A stretch of 64,000 nucleotides of DNA, from contig NZ_CP030265.1 in NCBI RefSeq assembly GCF_008843145.1, forward strand, positions 1,409,001 through 1,473,000, read 5' to 3'. A model generated the notes under the pieces. That model did not search any database and had not been told where the DNA came from. It was given only the letters and a program-made list of their open reading frames with translations. Made by a program: the position numbers and the translations under genes. This DNA comes from Skermanella pratensis (lineage in GTDB: Bacteria; Pseudomonadota; Alphaproteobacteria; Azospirillales; Azospirillaceae). How positions within the stretch are numbered: position 1 is the stretch's first letter; each line of letters starts with the position of its first letter. Shown one piece after another: positions 53,281 through 62,996 of this stretch.

Positions 53281-54819
53281 ATGGCGCGGCGGGTTCTCTC
53301 CCTATGGCTTCCCGGCCTGGCAACCGACCGGCTGGCCCGCCGCAGGCCGGACCTGCGGGATCGGCCGCTCGTCACCATCCTCGGGGACCATGGGCGGATG
53401 ATCGTCGCGGCGGTCAACGGGCATGCCGAGTCGGGCGGCATCCAGCCGGGCATGACGCTGGCCGACGCCCGCGCGCTGGAACCCTCCGTCCATCCCGTCG
53501 ATGCCGATCCCGCCGCCGACGCCCAGGCGCTGGACGGGCTGGCGGACTGGTGCGGGCGCTACACGCCGTGGGTCGGGCTGGACGCGCCGGACGGCATCTT
53601 CCTCGACGTATCGGGCTGCGGGCACCTGTTCGGCGGCGAGTCGGCGCTGCTCCGCGACCTCGTCGGACGGCTGAAGGGGTTCGGCTACCGGGCCGGGGCG
53701 GCGGTCGCCGATTCGGCGGGAGCCGCCTGGGCCGTGGCGCGGCACGGCGGGGAGCGGATCGCCGCCGTGCCGCCGGGCCACGGGCGGCAGGCGCTCGCCG
53801 GGCTGCCGGTCGAAGCGCTGCGCCTGCCGGCCGAGACGGCGGCCGGGCTGCGCCGGGTCGGCATGCGGCGCGTCGGCGACCTCTACGGCATGCCGCGCGC
53901 CGCGATCACCGCGCGGTTCGGCGTGGCCGTCACCCGGCGGCTCGACCTCGCGCTCGGCGTGGCGCCGGAGCCGATCTCGCCGCGCCGGCCCGTGCCGCCC
54001 CATGTCGCGCGCGCCGCCTTCGCCGAGCCGATCTCCACGCCGGAGAACCTGGCGGACGTCACCCGCCGCCTGCTGGACGAGCTGTGCGCCGGGCTGGAGC
54101 GGGCGGGCAGGGGAGCCCGGCGGCTGGAACTCCGCTTCTTCCGGGTGGACGGCCGGGTGGAGCGCTCCACCGTCGGGACCAGCCGGCCGGTGCGGGCTCC
54201 CGACCATCTGGCCCGCCTGTTCGCCGGGAAGCTGGACCGGGTCGCGCCCGGCCCCGGCGTCGAGATCATGATCCTTTCCGCCACCGCCGAACCGCTCGGC
54301 CCGGAGCAGATCGAGATGCCGGTCGGCGGCTCCCGGCCTGTCTCCGCCGCGTCCCCTGGAATCGGCCGGGAGGAGGCTGAGCTGGTGGACCGACTGGGCA
54401 ACCGCTTCGGCCTATCCAGGGTCCGGCGCCTGATGCCGCGCGAAAGCTGGTGGCCGGAGAACGCCGTCGAGGCCGCCCCCGCGTTGTCCGGCCCGCCGTC
54501 CGGACCGAAGGCCGCCGCCCCCTGGCCGGCCGACCGCGCGCGCCCGCTCCGGCTGCTGTCCCGGCCCGAGCCGATCGACGTGATGGCCCCGGTTCCCGAC
54601 GACCCGCCCATGACGTTCCGCTGGCGCGACGGGCTGCACAAGGTCGTCCATGCCGAGGGGCCGGAGCGGCTGGAGCCGGAATGGTGGCGCGAACTGGACG
54701 AGTTGCGCGACTATTACCGGGTCGAGGACTCGGACGGCCGCCGCTTCTGGGTCTACCGCGCCGGCCTGTACCAGCCGGGCCGCGCGGCGCGCTGGTACCT
54801 CCACGGGTTCTTCCCATGA
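53281..54819 (+). CDS. imuB: ImuB, Y-family polymerase-like mutagenesis protein
   Basis: 512 residues starting [12 protein letters not shown] after GGAG. A Y-family palm/fingers-type fold without the full catalytic acidic set: the usual DE motif region reads [11 protein letters not shown] and the second carboxylates are replaced, as in ImuB. A C-terminal tail (from about residue 400) is expected to bind the beta clamp and DnaE2. ImuB serves as hub of the SOS mutasome. No imuA gene lies between the LexA box and imuB, whereas imuA-imuB-dnaE2 is the common order. It overlaps dnaE2 by 4 bp. Confidence 0.92.
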   Translation: MARRVLSLWLPGLATDRLARRRPDLRDRPLVTILGDHGRMIVAAVNGHAESGGIQPGMTLADARALEPSVHPVDADPAADAQALDGLADWCGRYTPWVGLDAPDGIFLDVSGCGHLFGGESALLRDLVGRLKGFGYRAGAAVADSAGAAWAVARHGGERIAAVPPGHGRQALAGLPVEALRLPAETAAGLRRVGMRRVGDLYGMPRAAITARFGVAVTRRLDLALGVAPEPISPRRPVPPHVARAAFAEPISTPENLADVTRRLLDELCAGLERAGRGARRLELRFFRVDGRVERSTVGTSRPVRAPDHLARLFAGKLDRVAPGPGVEIMILSATAEPLGPEQIEMPVGGSRPVSAASPGIGREEAELVDRLGNRFGLSRVRRLMPRESWWPENAVEAAPALSGPPSGPKAAAPWPADRARPLRLLSRPEPIDVMAPVPDDPPMTFRWRDGLHKVVHAEGPERLEPEWWRELDELRDYYRVEDSDGRRFWVYRAGLYQPGRAARWYLHGFFP

Positions 54820-57800
54820 GCCCGCCCGTCCCTCCGCCCGCCTACGCCGAACTCCAGGTCTCGACCAATTTCAGCTTCCTGCGCGGCGCCTCTCATGCGG
54901 AGGAGCTGGCGACCACCGCCGCGGCGCTGGGCCATTCGGCCATCGCGGTGACCGACCGCAACAGCCTCGCCGGGGTGGTGCGCGCCCATGTCGCGGCCAA
55001 GGGGGCTGGCATCCGGCTGGTGGTCGGCTGCCGCCTGGACCTGACCGACGGACCGAGCCTGCTGTGCCTGCCGACCGATCGCGCCGCCTATGGCAGGCTG
55101 TCGCGGCTGCTCACCGCCGGGCGGCTGCGGGCGCCCAAGGGCCAGTGCCACCTGACCCGCGCCGACCTGCACGACCATGCCGAGGGCCAGGTCCTGATCG
55201 TCCTGCCGCCCGACGCTCCCGGCCATCCCGGCCCGGACTTCGCCGACGCGCTGCGCGCCTACCGCGACCTGTTCCGCAGGCGCCTGCACCTCGCGGCCAG
55301 CCATCTCTACCGGGGAGACGACGCAAGGCGGCTGGCCCGCCTCGCCGCCCTGGCGGAGGAGGTCCGGGTACCGCTGGTCGCCACCAACGACGTGCATTAC
55401 CACGCGCCGCACCGCCGGGTGCTCCAGGACGTGTTGACCTGCATCCGCGAGCACCGCACCGTCCACGAGGCCGGCTACCTGCTGGCCGCCAACGCCGAGC
55501 GCCACCTGAAGGCGCCGGAGGAGATGGCCCGCCTGTTCCGCCGCTATCCCGACGCCGTCGCCCGCACGGTCGAGATCGCGGAGTCCTGCGCGTTCTCCCT
55601 GGACGAGCTGCGCTACGAGTATCCCGACGAGATCACCACCGGAGGCCGCACCCCGCAGCAGGAGCTGGCCCGGCTGACGGAAATCGGCGCCGCCGAGCGC
55701 TATACCGCCGACCTGCATCCCGGCGGCATCCCGGCCAAGGTCCGGGCGGCCATCGACCACGAGCTGCCGCTGATCGAGCAGCTCGGCTACGCGCCCTATT
55801 TCCTGACCGTCCACGACATCGTCCGCTACGCCCGCTCGCGCGGCATCCTGTGCCAGGGCCGGGGATCGGCGGCCAACTCGGCGGTGTGCTACTGCCTCGG
55901 CATCACCGCGGTGGACCCGGCGCGCTCCGACCTGCTGTTCGAGCGGTTCGTCTCCGCCGCCCGCGACGAGCCGCCCGACATCGACGTGGATTTCGAGCAC
56001 GAGCGGCGCGAGGAGGTGATCCAGTACATCTACGCCAAGTACGGCCGCGACCGCGCCGGCATCGCCGCCACGGTCAGCCGCTACCGGGCGCGCGGCGCGA
56101 TCCGCGAGGTCGGCAAGGCGCTGGGCCTGTCGGAGGACACGGTCGCCCGGCTCGCCGGCTCGATCTGGGGCTGGGGCCGGGACGGCATCGACGAGGACCG
56201 CGCGCGGGAGCACGGCCTGGACCCCGCCGACCCGACCCTGCGGATGGTGCTGGACCTCGCCGGCGAGCTGATCAACTTCCCCCGCCACCTGGGCCAGCAT
56301 GTCGGCGGCTTCGTGATCACCCGCGGCCCCCTGTCGGAGCTGTGCCCGATCGTCAACGCCGCCATGCGCGACCGGACCACGATCGAGTGGGACAAGGACG
56401 ACATCGACGCGCTGGGCATCCTCAAGGTGGACGTGCTGGCGCTCGGCATGCTGACCTGCCTGCGCAAGGGCTTCGACCTGCTGCGCCGCCACCACGGCAT
56501 CGACCTGGCGCTCGCCACCGTCCCGGCCGAGGACCCCGAGGTGTACGAGATGCTGTGCAAGGCCGACAGCCTGGGCGTGTTCCAGGTGGAAAGCCGGGCG
56601 CAAATGTCCATGCTGCCGCGCCTCAAGCCCCGCACTTTCTACGACTTGGTGGTCGAGGTCGCGATCGTCCGCCCCGGTCCGATCCAGGGCGACATGGTCC
56701 ACCCCTATCTCCGCCGCCGCCAGGGGAAGGAGAAGGTCGAGTACCCCTCGGACGAGCTTCGCCGGGTGCTGGAGAAGACCCTGGGCGTGCCGCTGTTCCA
56801 GGAGCAGGCGATGAAGATCGCGATCGTCGCGGCGGGCTTCACCCCGTCGGAGGCCGACCAGCTCCGCCGCGCCATGGCGACCTTCCGCAAGGTCGGCCTC
56901 ATCCACACCTTCGAGACCAAGATGATCGAGGGCATGGTCGAGCGGGGCTACGATCGCGCCTTCGCCGAGCGCTGCTTCCGCCAGATCGAGGGTTTCGGCA
57001 CCTACGGCTTTCCCGAGAGCCACGCCGCCAGCTTCGCGCTCCTGGTCTATGTCTCGGCCTGGATGAAGTGCCGCCACCCCGACGTGTTCGCCTGCGCCCT
57101 GCTCAACAGCCAGCCCATGGGCTTCTACGCCCCGGCCCAGATCGTGCGCGACGCCCGCGACCATGGGGTGACCGTGCTGGGACCGGATGTCAACCGGTCC
57201 GGCTGGGACTGCAGCCTGGAACCGGCGGGCACCGGATATCATGCGTTGCGCCTGGGGTTCCGGCAGATCAAGGGCTTCCGGCAGGCCGACGCCGCGGCCC
57301 TGGTCGCGGCGCGGTCCGAAGCGCCGTTCCGCGACCCCCACGACGTCAGGCGCCGCGCCCGGCTCTCGTCATCGGCGCTGGAACTGCTCGCCCAGGCCGA
57401 CGCCTGGCGGTCCCTCGGCCTGGACCGGCGGGCGGCCCTGTGGGCCGTGCAGGCGCTGGGGCCGGAACCGCTGCCGCTGTTCGCCCGGCTGGACGGCCCG
57501 GCATCCCCCGAACCCGAGGTCACGCTGCCCGACATGGCGCTGGGCGAGCACGTGGTCGAGGATTATGCCAGCCTGTCCCTGTCGCTGAAGTGCCACCCGC
57601 TCCACCTGCTGCGGCCGGGGCTGGAGCAGGCCGGAGTCTCCCCGTCCACCCGCCTCGACGAGGCGCGGCATAACAGCCGGCTGACCGTCGCCGGCCTGGT
57701 GCTGGTCCGCCAGCGGCCGGGCAGCGCCGCCGGTGTCGTCTTCATCACGCTGGAGGACGAGCACGGCGTCGCCAACCTGATCGTCGTCCCGCCAGTGTTC

Positions 57801-58037
57801 GAGCGGTTCCGCCGGATCGTCCTGACCGCCCGGCTGATCGCCGCCACCGGCCGGGTCGAGCGCCACGACGGGGTGATCCACCTGCTGGTCGACCACCTGT
57901 CCGACCAGAGCCCGCGCCTGCGCGAACTCACCGGCGGCACCGCCCCGGACCTGACCGGCGCCATCGCCCGCGCCGACGAGGTCAAGTGCCCGCCTCCGGA
58001 AGCGAAGATCTTTCCCGACGGCCGGAATTTCCGGTGA
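54816..58037 (+). CDS. dnaE2: Error-prone DNA polymerase DnaE2
   Basis: 1073 residues. PHP domain at the N-terminus ([22 protein letters not shown]), C-family polymerase core with [19 protein letters not shown] (catalytic Asp pair), [12 protein letters not shown], and the C-terminal OB region. The ATG overlaps the imuB stop. The open frame extends upstream inside imuB but the PHP start fixes the N-terminus. It performs translesion synthesis with ImuB after DNA damage, induced from the LexA box upstream of imuB. Confidence 0.96.
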   Translation: MSPPVPPPAYAELQVSTNFSFLRGASHAEELATTAAALGHSAIAVTDRNSLAGVVRAHVAAKGAGIRLVVGCRLDLTDGPSLLCLPTDRAAYGRLSRLLTAGRLRAPKGQCHLTRADLHDHAEGQVLIVLPPDAPGHPGPDFADALRAYRDLFRRRLHLAASHLYRGDDARRLARLAALAEEVRVPLVATNDVHYHAPHRRVLQDVLTCIREHRTVHEAGYLLAANAERHLKAPEEMARLFRRYPDAVARTVEIAESCAFSLDELRYEYPDEITTGGRTPQQELARLTEIGAAERYTADLHPGGIPAKVRAAIDHELPLIEQLGYAPYFLTVHDIVRYARSRGILCQGRGSAANSAVCYCLGITAVDPARSDLLFERFVSAARDEPPDIDVDFEHERREEVIQYIYAKYGRDRAGIAATVSRYRARGAIREVGKALGLSEDTVARLAGSIWGWGRDGIDEDRAREHGLDPADPTLRMVLDLAGELINFPRHLGQHVGGFVITRGPLSELCPIVNAAMRDRTTIEWDKDDIDALGILKVDVLALGMLTCLRKGFDLLRRHHGIDLALATVPAEDPEVYEMLCKADSLGVFQVESRAQMSMLPRLKPRTFYDLVVEVAIVRPGPIQGDMVHPYLRRRQGKEKVEYPSDELRRVLEKTLGVPLFQEQAMKIAIVAAGFTPSEADQLRRAMATFRKVGLIHTFETKMIEGMVERGYDRAFAERCFRQIEGFGTYGFPESHAASFALLVYVSAWMKCRHPDVFACALLNSQPMGFYAPAQIVRDARDHGVTVLGPDVNRSGWDCSLEPAGTGYHALRLGFRQIKGFRQADAAALVAARSEAPFRDPHDVRRRARLSSSALELLAQADAWRSLGLDRRAALWAVQALGPEPLPLFARLDGPASPEPEVTLPDMALGEHVVEDYASLSLSLKCHPLHLLRPGLEQAGVSPSTRLDEARHNSRLTVAGLVLVRQRPGSAAGVVFITLEDEHGVANLIVVPPVFERFRRIVLTARLIAATGRVERHDGVIHLLVDHLSDQSPRLRELTGGTAPDLTGAIARADEVKCPPPEAKIFPDGRNFR

Positions 58038-58045
58038 AAGCCCGC

Positions 58046-59755
58046 CTACCGCCCCGCCAGCCCCGACGATTTCAGCAGGCTGCGGAGCGACAGAAGCGCC
58101 TGCTTGCGTTCGGCTTCCGCCTTGAACCGCTTCAGGAAGGGTTCCAGGAACTCCGGGCTGTTGACCGCGCGGCCGACCGCCTCCACCGCGCAGGTCCGCG
58201 CCTTCCCCTCCGGCAGGGGGGAGCCGGCGCACAGTTTCATGAGCTGAAGTATCCTGTCCGTGAAGCTGCGGTTCGGCGCGTTCAGCACGTCCAGGCGGAC
58301 GATGTCCAGCATCGTGTTGTCCAGGTCGGCCAGCAGCTTGGACTTGGTGTCCTCGTCCATCTCGGCGCCGGCCACTTCGCGGTGCATGCCGACCAGGACG
58401 GGCAGGGCGGCGGGCCGGTCCTTGCCGCCGCTCTCTCGGATCAGGTCCTCCGGCGACCAGGCGGCGCGGACGAATTCCGTCATCTTGGCCTTGCTGGCGA
58501 CATAGGGCATCAGGTCGACGATGCGCACCAGCGTCCGCACCTTCTCCGACGGCAGCTTGCACTGGCCGATCGCCTCCGCCACGCTTTCCGGGTTGATCAG
58601 GCGCAGCGCCCGCTGCTCCAGCGTCTCCAGCATCTCGATGTCGTCGGCCAGCGGCGGGGTCGCCTTGAACAGCTCCATCAGCAGATGGAGCGTCTGCGCC
58701 TGGTTCCAAAGCGCCCGCTCGGCCTTCAGCGGGGCGATGTTGGTCAGTTCCCGGATCACGCGACGCTCGATCGTGCTGCGGGTGCGCGGGCAGCGCCCTT
58801 GCCGGATCAGCCAGTTCAGTGCCCGGATGCCGTCCGAGGCGCGGTTCGACGGCGGCTCGTAGCGGCCGGCATGCAGGTCCAGCAGCGCACGGATCTGGGT
58901 CAGCCGGTCGGCGTGCTCCGGGCCGGTCAGGTCGGCGGCGGCGTTGGTCGCGTTGACGACCTCCGCCATGATCGCGTCCAGCGGCATGGCGTGGCGCGCC
59001 GGCAGATCCTCCTCCACCAGCTGGCCCAGCGCGTCGAGCTTGCCGATCCAGCCCTTGGCGTCGGCCAGGTAGAGCGCCAGGGCGCGGAAGACGTGGTACT
59101 GGGCCGAGTCGGGATGCTTCGCCTCCAGCGCCGCGCACTGGGTGCCGTATCCGCCGGGCGCGCAGGCCCGGACGGGAGCCCGCTTGGCGTCGGCCCGGAG
59201 ATCGTTCAGCAACTGGTCGGTCAGCGCCAGGAGCTCCTTGAAGCGGCGCTGGACCGGCACGTCAGATCCCTGGACCTGGGCGATCGCGGCCTTCTGCAGG
59301 GCCCCCTGCAAGGTGGTGCCCGCGTCGTTGAGGCGCAGGGCGTGGGCCTCGGAATGGAGAAGCTCCAGCGGGGTCAGCCGGCTGTCGTCCAGGTAGCGCT
59401 GCAGGGCCGCCGAGATGGCTTCCCGCGCCCGGTCGCCGCGCAGGTCGGCGGGGGTCCGGCAGATCCCGTCGCCGCCCGGGACCGGCATGATCAGCGGAGC
59501 GGACGAATCGACCGCGCCGTCGCGCCACAGCGCGCGGGACAGGATGGTCCGGCTGACATGGCCGTAATCCTCGTACTCGGTGCAGATCGCGACCCGCGCG
59601 CCCATGCCGACCTTGTCCGCCTGCGCGTTGCGCGCGCCGATTTCCGCCTCCTCGCGGTCCTGCGTGGTCTTTGCGCACATCCAGTAGTTGCCGTGATAGG
59701 TGTGCAACTCGTAGAAGACGCGGGTTGTCCCGATCGCTTGAGAACTTTCAGACAC
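58046..59755 (-). CDS. Hypothetical protein, no recognised domain
   Basis: 569 residues from a GTG (VSESSQAIGTTRVFYELHTY); an ATG 25 codons downstream (MCAKTTQD) is an alternative. It has no signal peptide or membrane helix. The sequence is alternately helical (LSDQLLNDLRADAK-like stretches, EMLETLEQRALRLINPESV) and suggests a repeat-rich cytoplasmic scaffold. The frame stays open upstream only because it runs antisense through the IS1182 transposase, which I ignore. The IS1182 element lies just 34 bp before the start and may have displaced its promoter. Confidence 0.7.
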   Translation of the reverse strand: MSESSQAIGTTRVFYELHTYHGNYWMCAKTTQDREEAEIGARNAQADKVGMGARVAICTEYEDYGHVSRTILSRALWRDGAVDSSAPLIMPVPGGDGICRTPADLRGDRAREAISAALQRYLDDSRLTPLELLHSEAHALRLNDAGTTLQGALQKAAIAQVQGSDVPVQRRFKELLALTDQLLNDLRADAKRAPVRACAPGGYGTQCAALEAKHPDSAQYHVFRALALYLADAKGWIGKLDALGQLVEEDLPARHAMPLDAIMAEVVNATNAAADLTGPEHADRLTQIRALLDLHAGRYEPPSNRASDGIRALNWLIRQGRCPRTRSTIERRVIRELTNIAPLKAERALWNQAQTLHLLMELFKATPPLADDIEMLETLEQRALRLINPESVAEAIGQCKLPSEKVRTLVRIVDLMPYVASKAKMTEFVRAAWSPEDLIRESGGKDRPAALPVLVGMHREVAGAEMDEDTKSKLLADLDNTMLDIVRLDVLNAPNRSFTDRILQLMKLCAGSPLPEGKARTCAVEAVGRAVNSPEFLEPFLKRFKAEAERKQALLSLRSLLKSSGLAGR

Positions 59756-59788
59756 GCAGGAGGCCCTTTTCGGATTTTGAACCGCTAG

Positions 59789-61398
59789 CAGCCTGTCGGA
59801 CTTAACGCCTTGAGGCGGGTCTGATAGAATCAGGGCACGTTTCGACCGCTTCTCCAGGATCTTTCCCCCATGAGCAATTTCCGGCCGATCGACCGCCAGA
59901 CCGGGTTCCTTCTGCCGCCGTCGGTTGACGAATGGCTGCCGGAGAAGCATCTGGCCCGCTTTGTGGTGGAGGTGATCGACGGGTTGGATTTGAGCGTGAT
60001 GAGGGGGAGCTACCGCGGCTCGGGCTCGGCGTCGTACCCGCCGTCGCTGCTGCTGGGTATCCTGGTTTATGGCTATGCGACCGGCGTGTTCTCGAGCCGC
60101 AAGCTGGAGCGGGCGAGCTATGACTCGGTAGCCTTCCGTTTCATCGCGGCGAACCAGCATCCGGATCACGACACGATCGCGGCGTTCCGGCGACGGTTTC
60201 TCCAGGAGATCGAGGGATTGTTCGTCCAGGTGCTGGAGGTGGCGCGCGAGATGGGCGTGCTCAAGATGGGCACGATGGCGCTCGACGGCACCAAGATCCA
60301 CGCCAATGCCAGCCGGCACAGCGCGCTGTCGTATGAGCATGCCGGCAAGATCGAGGCGCAGCTGAAGGCCGAGGTGGCCGAGTTGCTGGCCAAGGCCGAG
60401 GCGGCGGACCGCGCGGACCTGCCCGACGGCCTGTCGATCCCCGATGAACTGGCGCGCCGCGAGGAGCGGCTGGCAAAGCTCGCCGAGGCGCGGGCCAAGA
60501 TCGAAGCACGGGCCAAGGAACGCTTCGAACGCGAGCAAGCCGACCATGAAGCCAGGCTTGCGGCGCGTGACGCCAAGGCTGCGGCGACTGGTCGGAAGCC
60601 CCGGGGCAAGCCGCCCCAGCCGCCGGTCGAAGGTCCCCTGCCGACCGACCAGATCAATCTGACGGACGAGCAATCGCGCATCATGCCGGTGGCGGGCGGC
60701 GGCTTCGAGCAGTGCTACAACGCCCAGGCCGCCATGGCGGCGGGCAGCCTGCTGGTGGTCGCGGCTGACGTCGTCCAGGCTCCCAACGACAAGCGGCAGC
60801 TCGCGCCGATGCTGGACAAACTTGCCGCCCTGCCCGGGGATCTGGGCAAGCCCGAGACCCTGCTGGCTGACACCGGCTATTTCAGCGCGGCCAATGTGGA
60901 GACTTGCCAGACGGCCGGCATCGCGCCGCTGATCGCGCTGGGCCGCGAGGCCCACCATCCCTCCTTGAGCGAGCGCTTTGCCGAGGCGCCATCCGCACCG
61001 GACGATGCGACAGCGGTCGAGGTCATGGCCCACCGCCTGAAGACGCTGGAGGGCAGGAAGCTTTACGCCCTGCGCAAACACACCCCGGAACCGGTGTTCG
61101 GCATCATCAAGTCCGTGCTGGGATTCCGCCAGTTCCTGCTGCGCGGGCTCGATAAGGTTCGCGGCGAGTGGAACCTCGTGACCATGGCCTGGAACCTGAA
61201 GCGGATGTTTGTCCTGAGCCCGGCCGGATGACGGCGGGATAACCGGGCTCAGGACCGCCCACGGTGCAGACGCGGACTGCGGCAGGTCGATGCCGACGGT
61301 TTCGAGGACGGCATCACCGTCCCGACGGCGTCTTCAGTACCTTCCGGCGGCGAACCTGCACTCAAGTGCTCGACCGAAAATCCCAGTCCGACAGGCTG
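59789..61398. mobile_element. IS1182-family insertion sequence, apparently intact
   Basis: Terminal inverted repeats CAGCCTGTCGGACT (59789-59802) and AGTCCGACAGGCTG (61385-61398). Both sides are flanked by CTAG (59785-59788 and 61399-61402), a 4-bp target duplication of a palindromic site. One complete transposase gene lies inside. Confidence 0.92.
59870..61231 (+). CDS. IS1182-family DDE transposase
   Basis: 453 residues: N-terminal FRPIDRQTGFLLPPSVDEWLP and LLGILVYGYATGVFSSRKLE, followed by the DDE core with Asp in MALDGTKIHANASRH, a Lys/Arg/Glu-rich insertion (about residues 170-245), Asp in LLADTGYFSAANVE, and the Glu region in FGIIKSVLGFRQFLLRG. No stop or frameshift is seen. The gene fills the element between its terminal repeats. 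Confidence 0.95.
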   Translation: MSNFRPIDRQTGFLLPPSVDEWLPEKHLARFVVEVIDGLDLSVMRGSYRGSGSASYPPSLLLGILVYGYATGVFSSRKLERASYDSVAFRFIAANQHPDHDTIAAFRRRFLQEIEGLFVQVLEVAREMGVLKMGTMALDGTKIHANASRHSALSYEHAGKIEAQLKAEVAELLAKAEAADRADLPDGLSIPDELARREERLAKLAEARAKIEARAKERFEREQADHEARLAARDAKAAATGRKPRGKPPQPPVEGPLPTDQINLTDEQSRIMPVAGGGFEQCYNAQAAMAAGSLLVVAADVVQAPNDKRQLAPMLDKLAALPGDLGKPETLLADTGYFSAANVETCQTAGIAPLIALGREAHHPSLSERFAEAPSAPDDATAVEVMAHRLKTLEGRKLYALRKHTPEPVFGIIKSVLGFRQFLLRGLDKVRGEWNLVTMAWNLKRMFVLSPAG

Positions 61399-61633
61399 CT
61401 AGGGGAGCCGCTGTGATCGAATCTCCCCGATCGAACTGCCCCGATCAAACCACCAGGGCCAGCGGCACCCAGCCGTTCCATAACTTTCGTATAATCCTAG
61501 TGGACAATATGTTAAAACTTTCGGCAATCGAATCGTTTCGAATATGGCGCGACAATGTCGCCCATCCTGATTGACCTATCCACTCGAAAGAGTTAGCTTA
61601 TTTTCGCAATCACGCAAAATGCGGAGCGGAGCC

Positions 61634-61819
61634 ATGGAAGTCGGTCAATATCCCTCGCCTCTCGGTGTCGTCGGCCTGAAAATCGGGCAGAAGAGCCAGC
61701 AGACCCAGGCCCAGGTGGTCACCCAGGCGCTGGAAAGCACGAAGGAACTCGTCCAGAACTCGGCCCAGGCCTCGGGCGGGGCGAACGGCGGCGGCAAGCT
61801 GCTCAACATCAAGGCCTGA
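61634..61819 (+). CDS. Short YjfB-like (putative motility) protein
   Basis: 61 residues from the ATG at MEVGQYPSPLG, preceded by GGAG; the upstream open frame lacks a ribosome site. The central helix QKSQQTQAQVVTQALESTKEL resembles YjfB-type proteins (about 60 residues, Gln/Ala/Leu-rich helix). A weak call based on size and composition. A 13-nt palindrome GCGACAATGTCGC lies at 61549-61561. Confidence 0.55.
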   Translation: MEVGQYPSPLGVVGLKIGQKSQQTQAQVVTQALESTKELVQNSAQASGGANGGGKLLNIKA

Positions 61820-61939
61820 TCCGGATCACGACCCGATCCCGCTCTTCCAATCCGCCGCAGGATCGTTCAAACATTTCCCGAGCCCCCGTCAGGCGGGGGC
61901 GGAGCCCGCCGAGACGGGCCGTCAGGATCGGGGATCGCC

Positions 61940-62866
61940 GTGAAGATCGGTCTCGCACTGGGCAGCGGAGCCGCGCGCGGCTGGGCGCATATCGGCGTGC
62001 TCCGCTCGCTCGAAGCCTCGGGCATCAAGCCCGACATCATCTGCGGCACCTCGGTCGGCGCCCTCGTCGGCGGTGCCTGGCTGACCGGGCAACTCGACGC
62101 GCTTCAGGAATGGGCCTCCACCATGGGCTTGTTCGGCGTGCTGAAGCTGTTGGACGTGACCTTCTCCCGCGGCGGCTTGGTCTCCATCACCAAGGCCTTC
62201 GAGCAGTTCCGCAACGATCGGACCGACGTCCTGATCCAGAACCTGCCCGCGGTCTTCGCGACCGTGGCGACCGACCTGGCGACCGGCCGGGAGGTCTGGC
62301 TGAGGGAAGGCCATCTGCTCGACGTGGTCAGGGCTTCCGCTGCGATGCCGGGATTGTTCCCCGCCGTCCTGCACGACGGCCAGTGGCTGGTCGACGGCGC
62401 GCTGGTCAACCCGGTGCCCGTGTCGCTGTGCCGGGCGCTGGGCGCCGACGTGGTGATCGCGGTCAACCTCAACGGCGACCTCGCGACCCTGCCGCGGCTG
62501 GCCAAGGCCTCCGGCTCCTCGGATGAAAGGCCGCCCGCCGAGAAGCCCCCCGTGCTGGCCGCCCTGCTGAACACCCGGATCGGAAGCCGCCTCAGCGACA
62601 AGACCCGGTTCCTCGCCAGCCAGTTGACGACCGCGCGCGAACCGGTCCCCAACGTGCTGGAGATCCTGGCCGGCTCGATCGACATCATGCAGGACCGCAT
62701 CACCCGCTCCCGGCTGGCGGGAGAGCCGCCCGACGTGCTCATAGCGCCCCGGCTGGGGCATATCGGCATCCTGGATTTCGACCGCTCCGACGAACTGATC
62801 GAACTGGGCCGGGCCTCGGCAGACGCCATGGGGCCGGCGATTGGGCTTGCCATAAGGCGCGCCTGA
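61940..62866 (+). CDS. Patatin-like phospholipase (RssA family)
   Basis: 308 residues. The oxyanion-hole glycines occur in LALGSGAARGWAHIGVL, the nucleophile Ser in GTSVGAL (GxSxG), and the catalytic Asp in LVDGALVNPVPV (DGA motif). The C-terminal 90 residues are helical. It would hydrolyse acyl esters of phospholipids or lysophospholipids at the inner membrane. No signal peptide is present. The start ATG begins the family's MKIGLALGSG. Confidence 0.92.
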   Translation: MKIGLALGSGAARGWAHIGVLRSLEASGIKPDIICGTSVGALVGGAWLTGQLDALQEWASTMGLFGVLKLLDVTFSRGGLVSITKAFEQFRNDRTDVLIQNLPAVFATVATDLATGREVWLREGHLLDVVRASAAMPGLFPAVLHDGQWLVDGALVNPVPVSLCRALGADVVIAVNLNGDLATLPRLAKASGSSDERPPAEKPPVLAALLNTRIGSRLSDKTRFLASQLTTAREPVPNVLEILAGSIDIMQDRITRSRLAGEPPDVLIAPRLGHIGILDFDRSDELIELGRASADAMGPAIGLAIRRA

Positions 62867-62996
62867 GGAAGTACGCACAAGGTGCAGGAGACCAGCGGCG
62901 ATGTTGTGGCCTTTATCCTTTAGTGCTAATGATACTCCATAAAGACGAAACAATAAGTCTCGGATTTGCGGCCGTCCCTTCGGGCGGGAGGGGATG

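Noticed and set aside
54753-57341. 862-codon minus-strand open frame
   Set aside because: Antisense to dnaE2, whose catalytic motifs are unmistakable.
59756-61081. Upstream extension of the minus-strand gene at 58046-59755 to over 1000 codons
   Set aside because: The extension runs antisense through the IS1182 transposase; it is an open frame created by high GC content.
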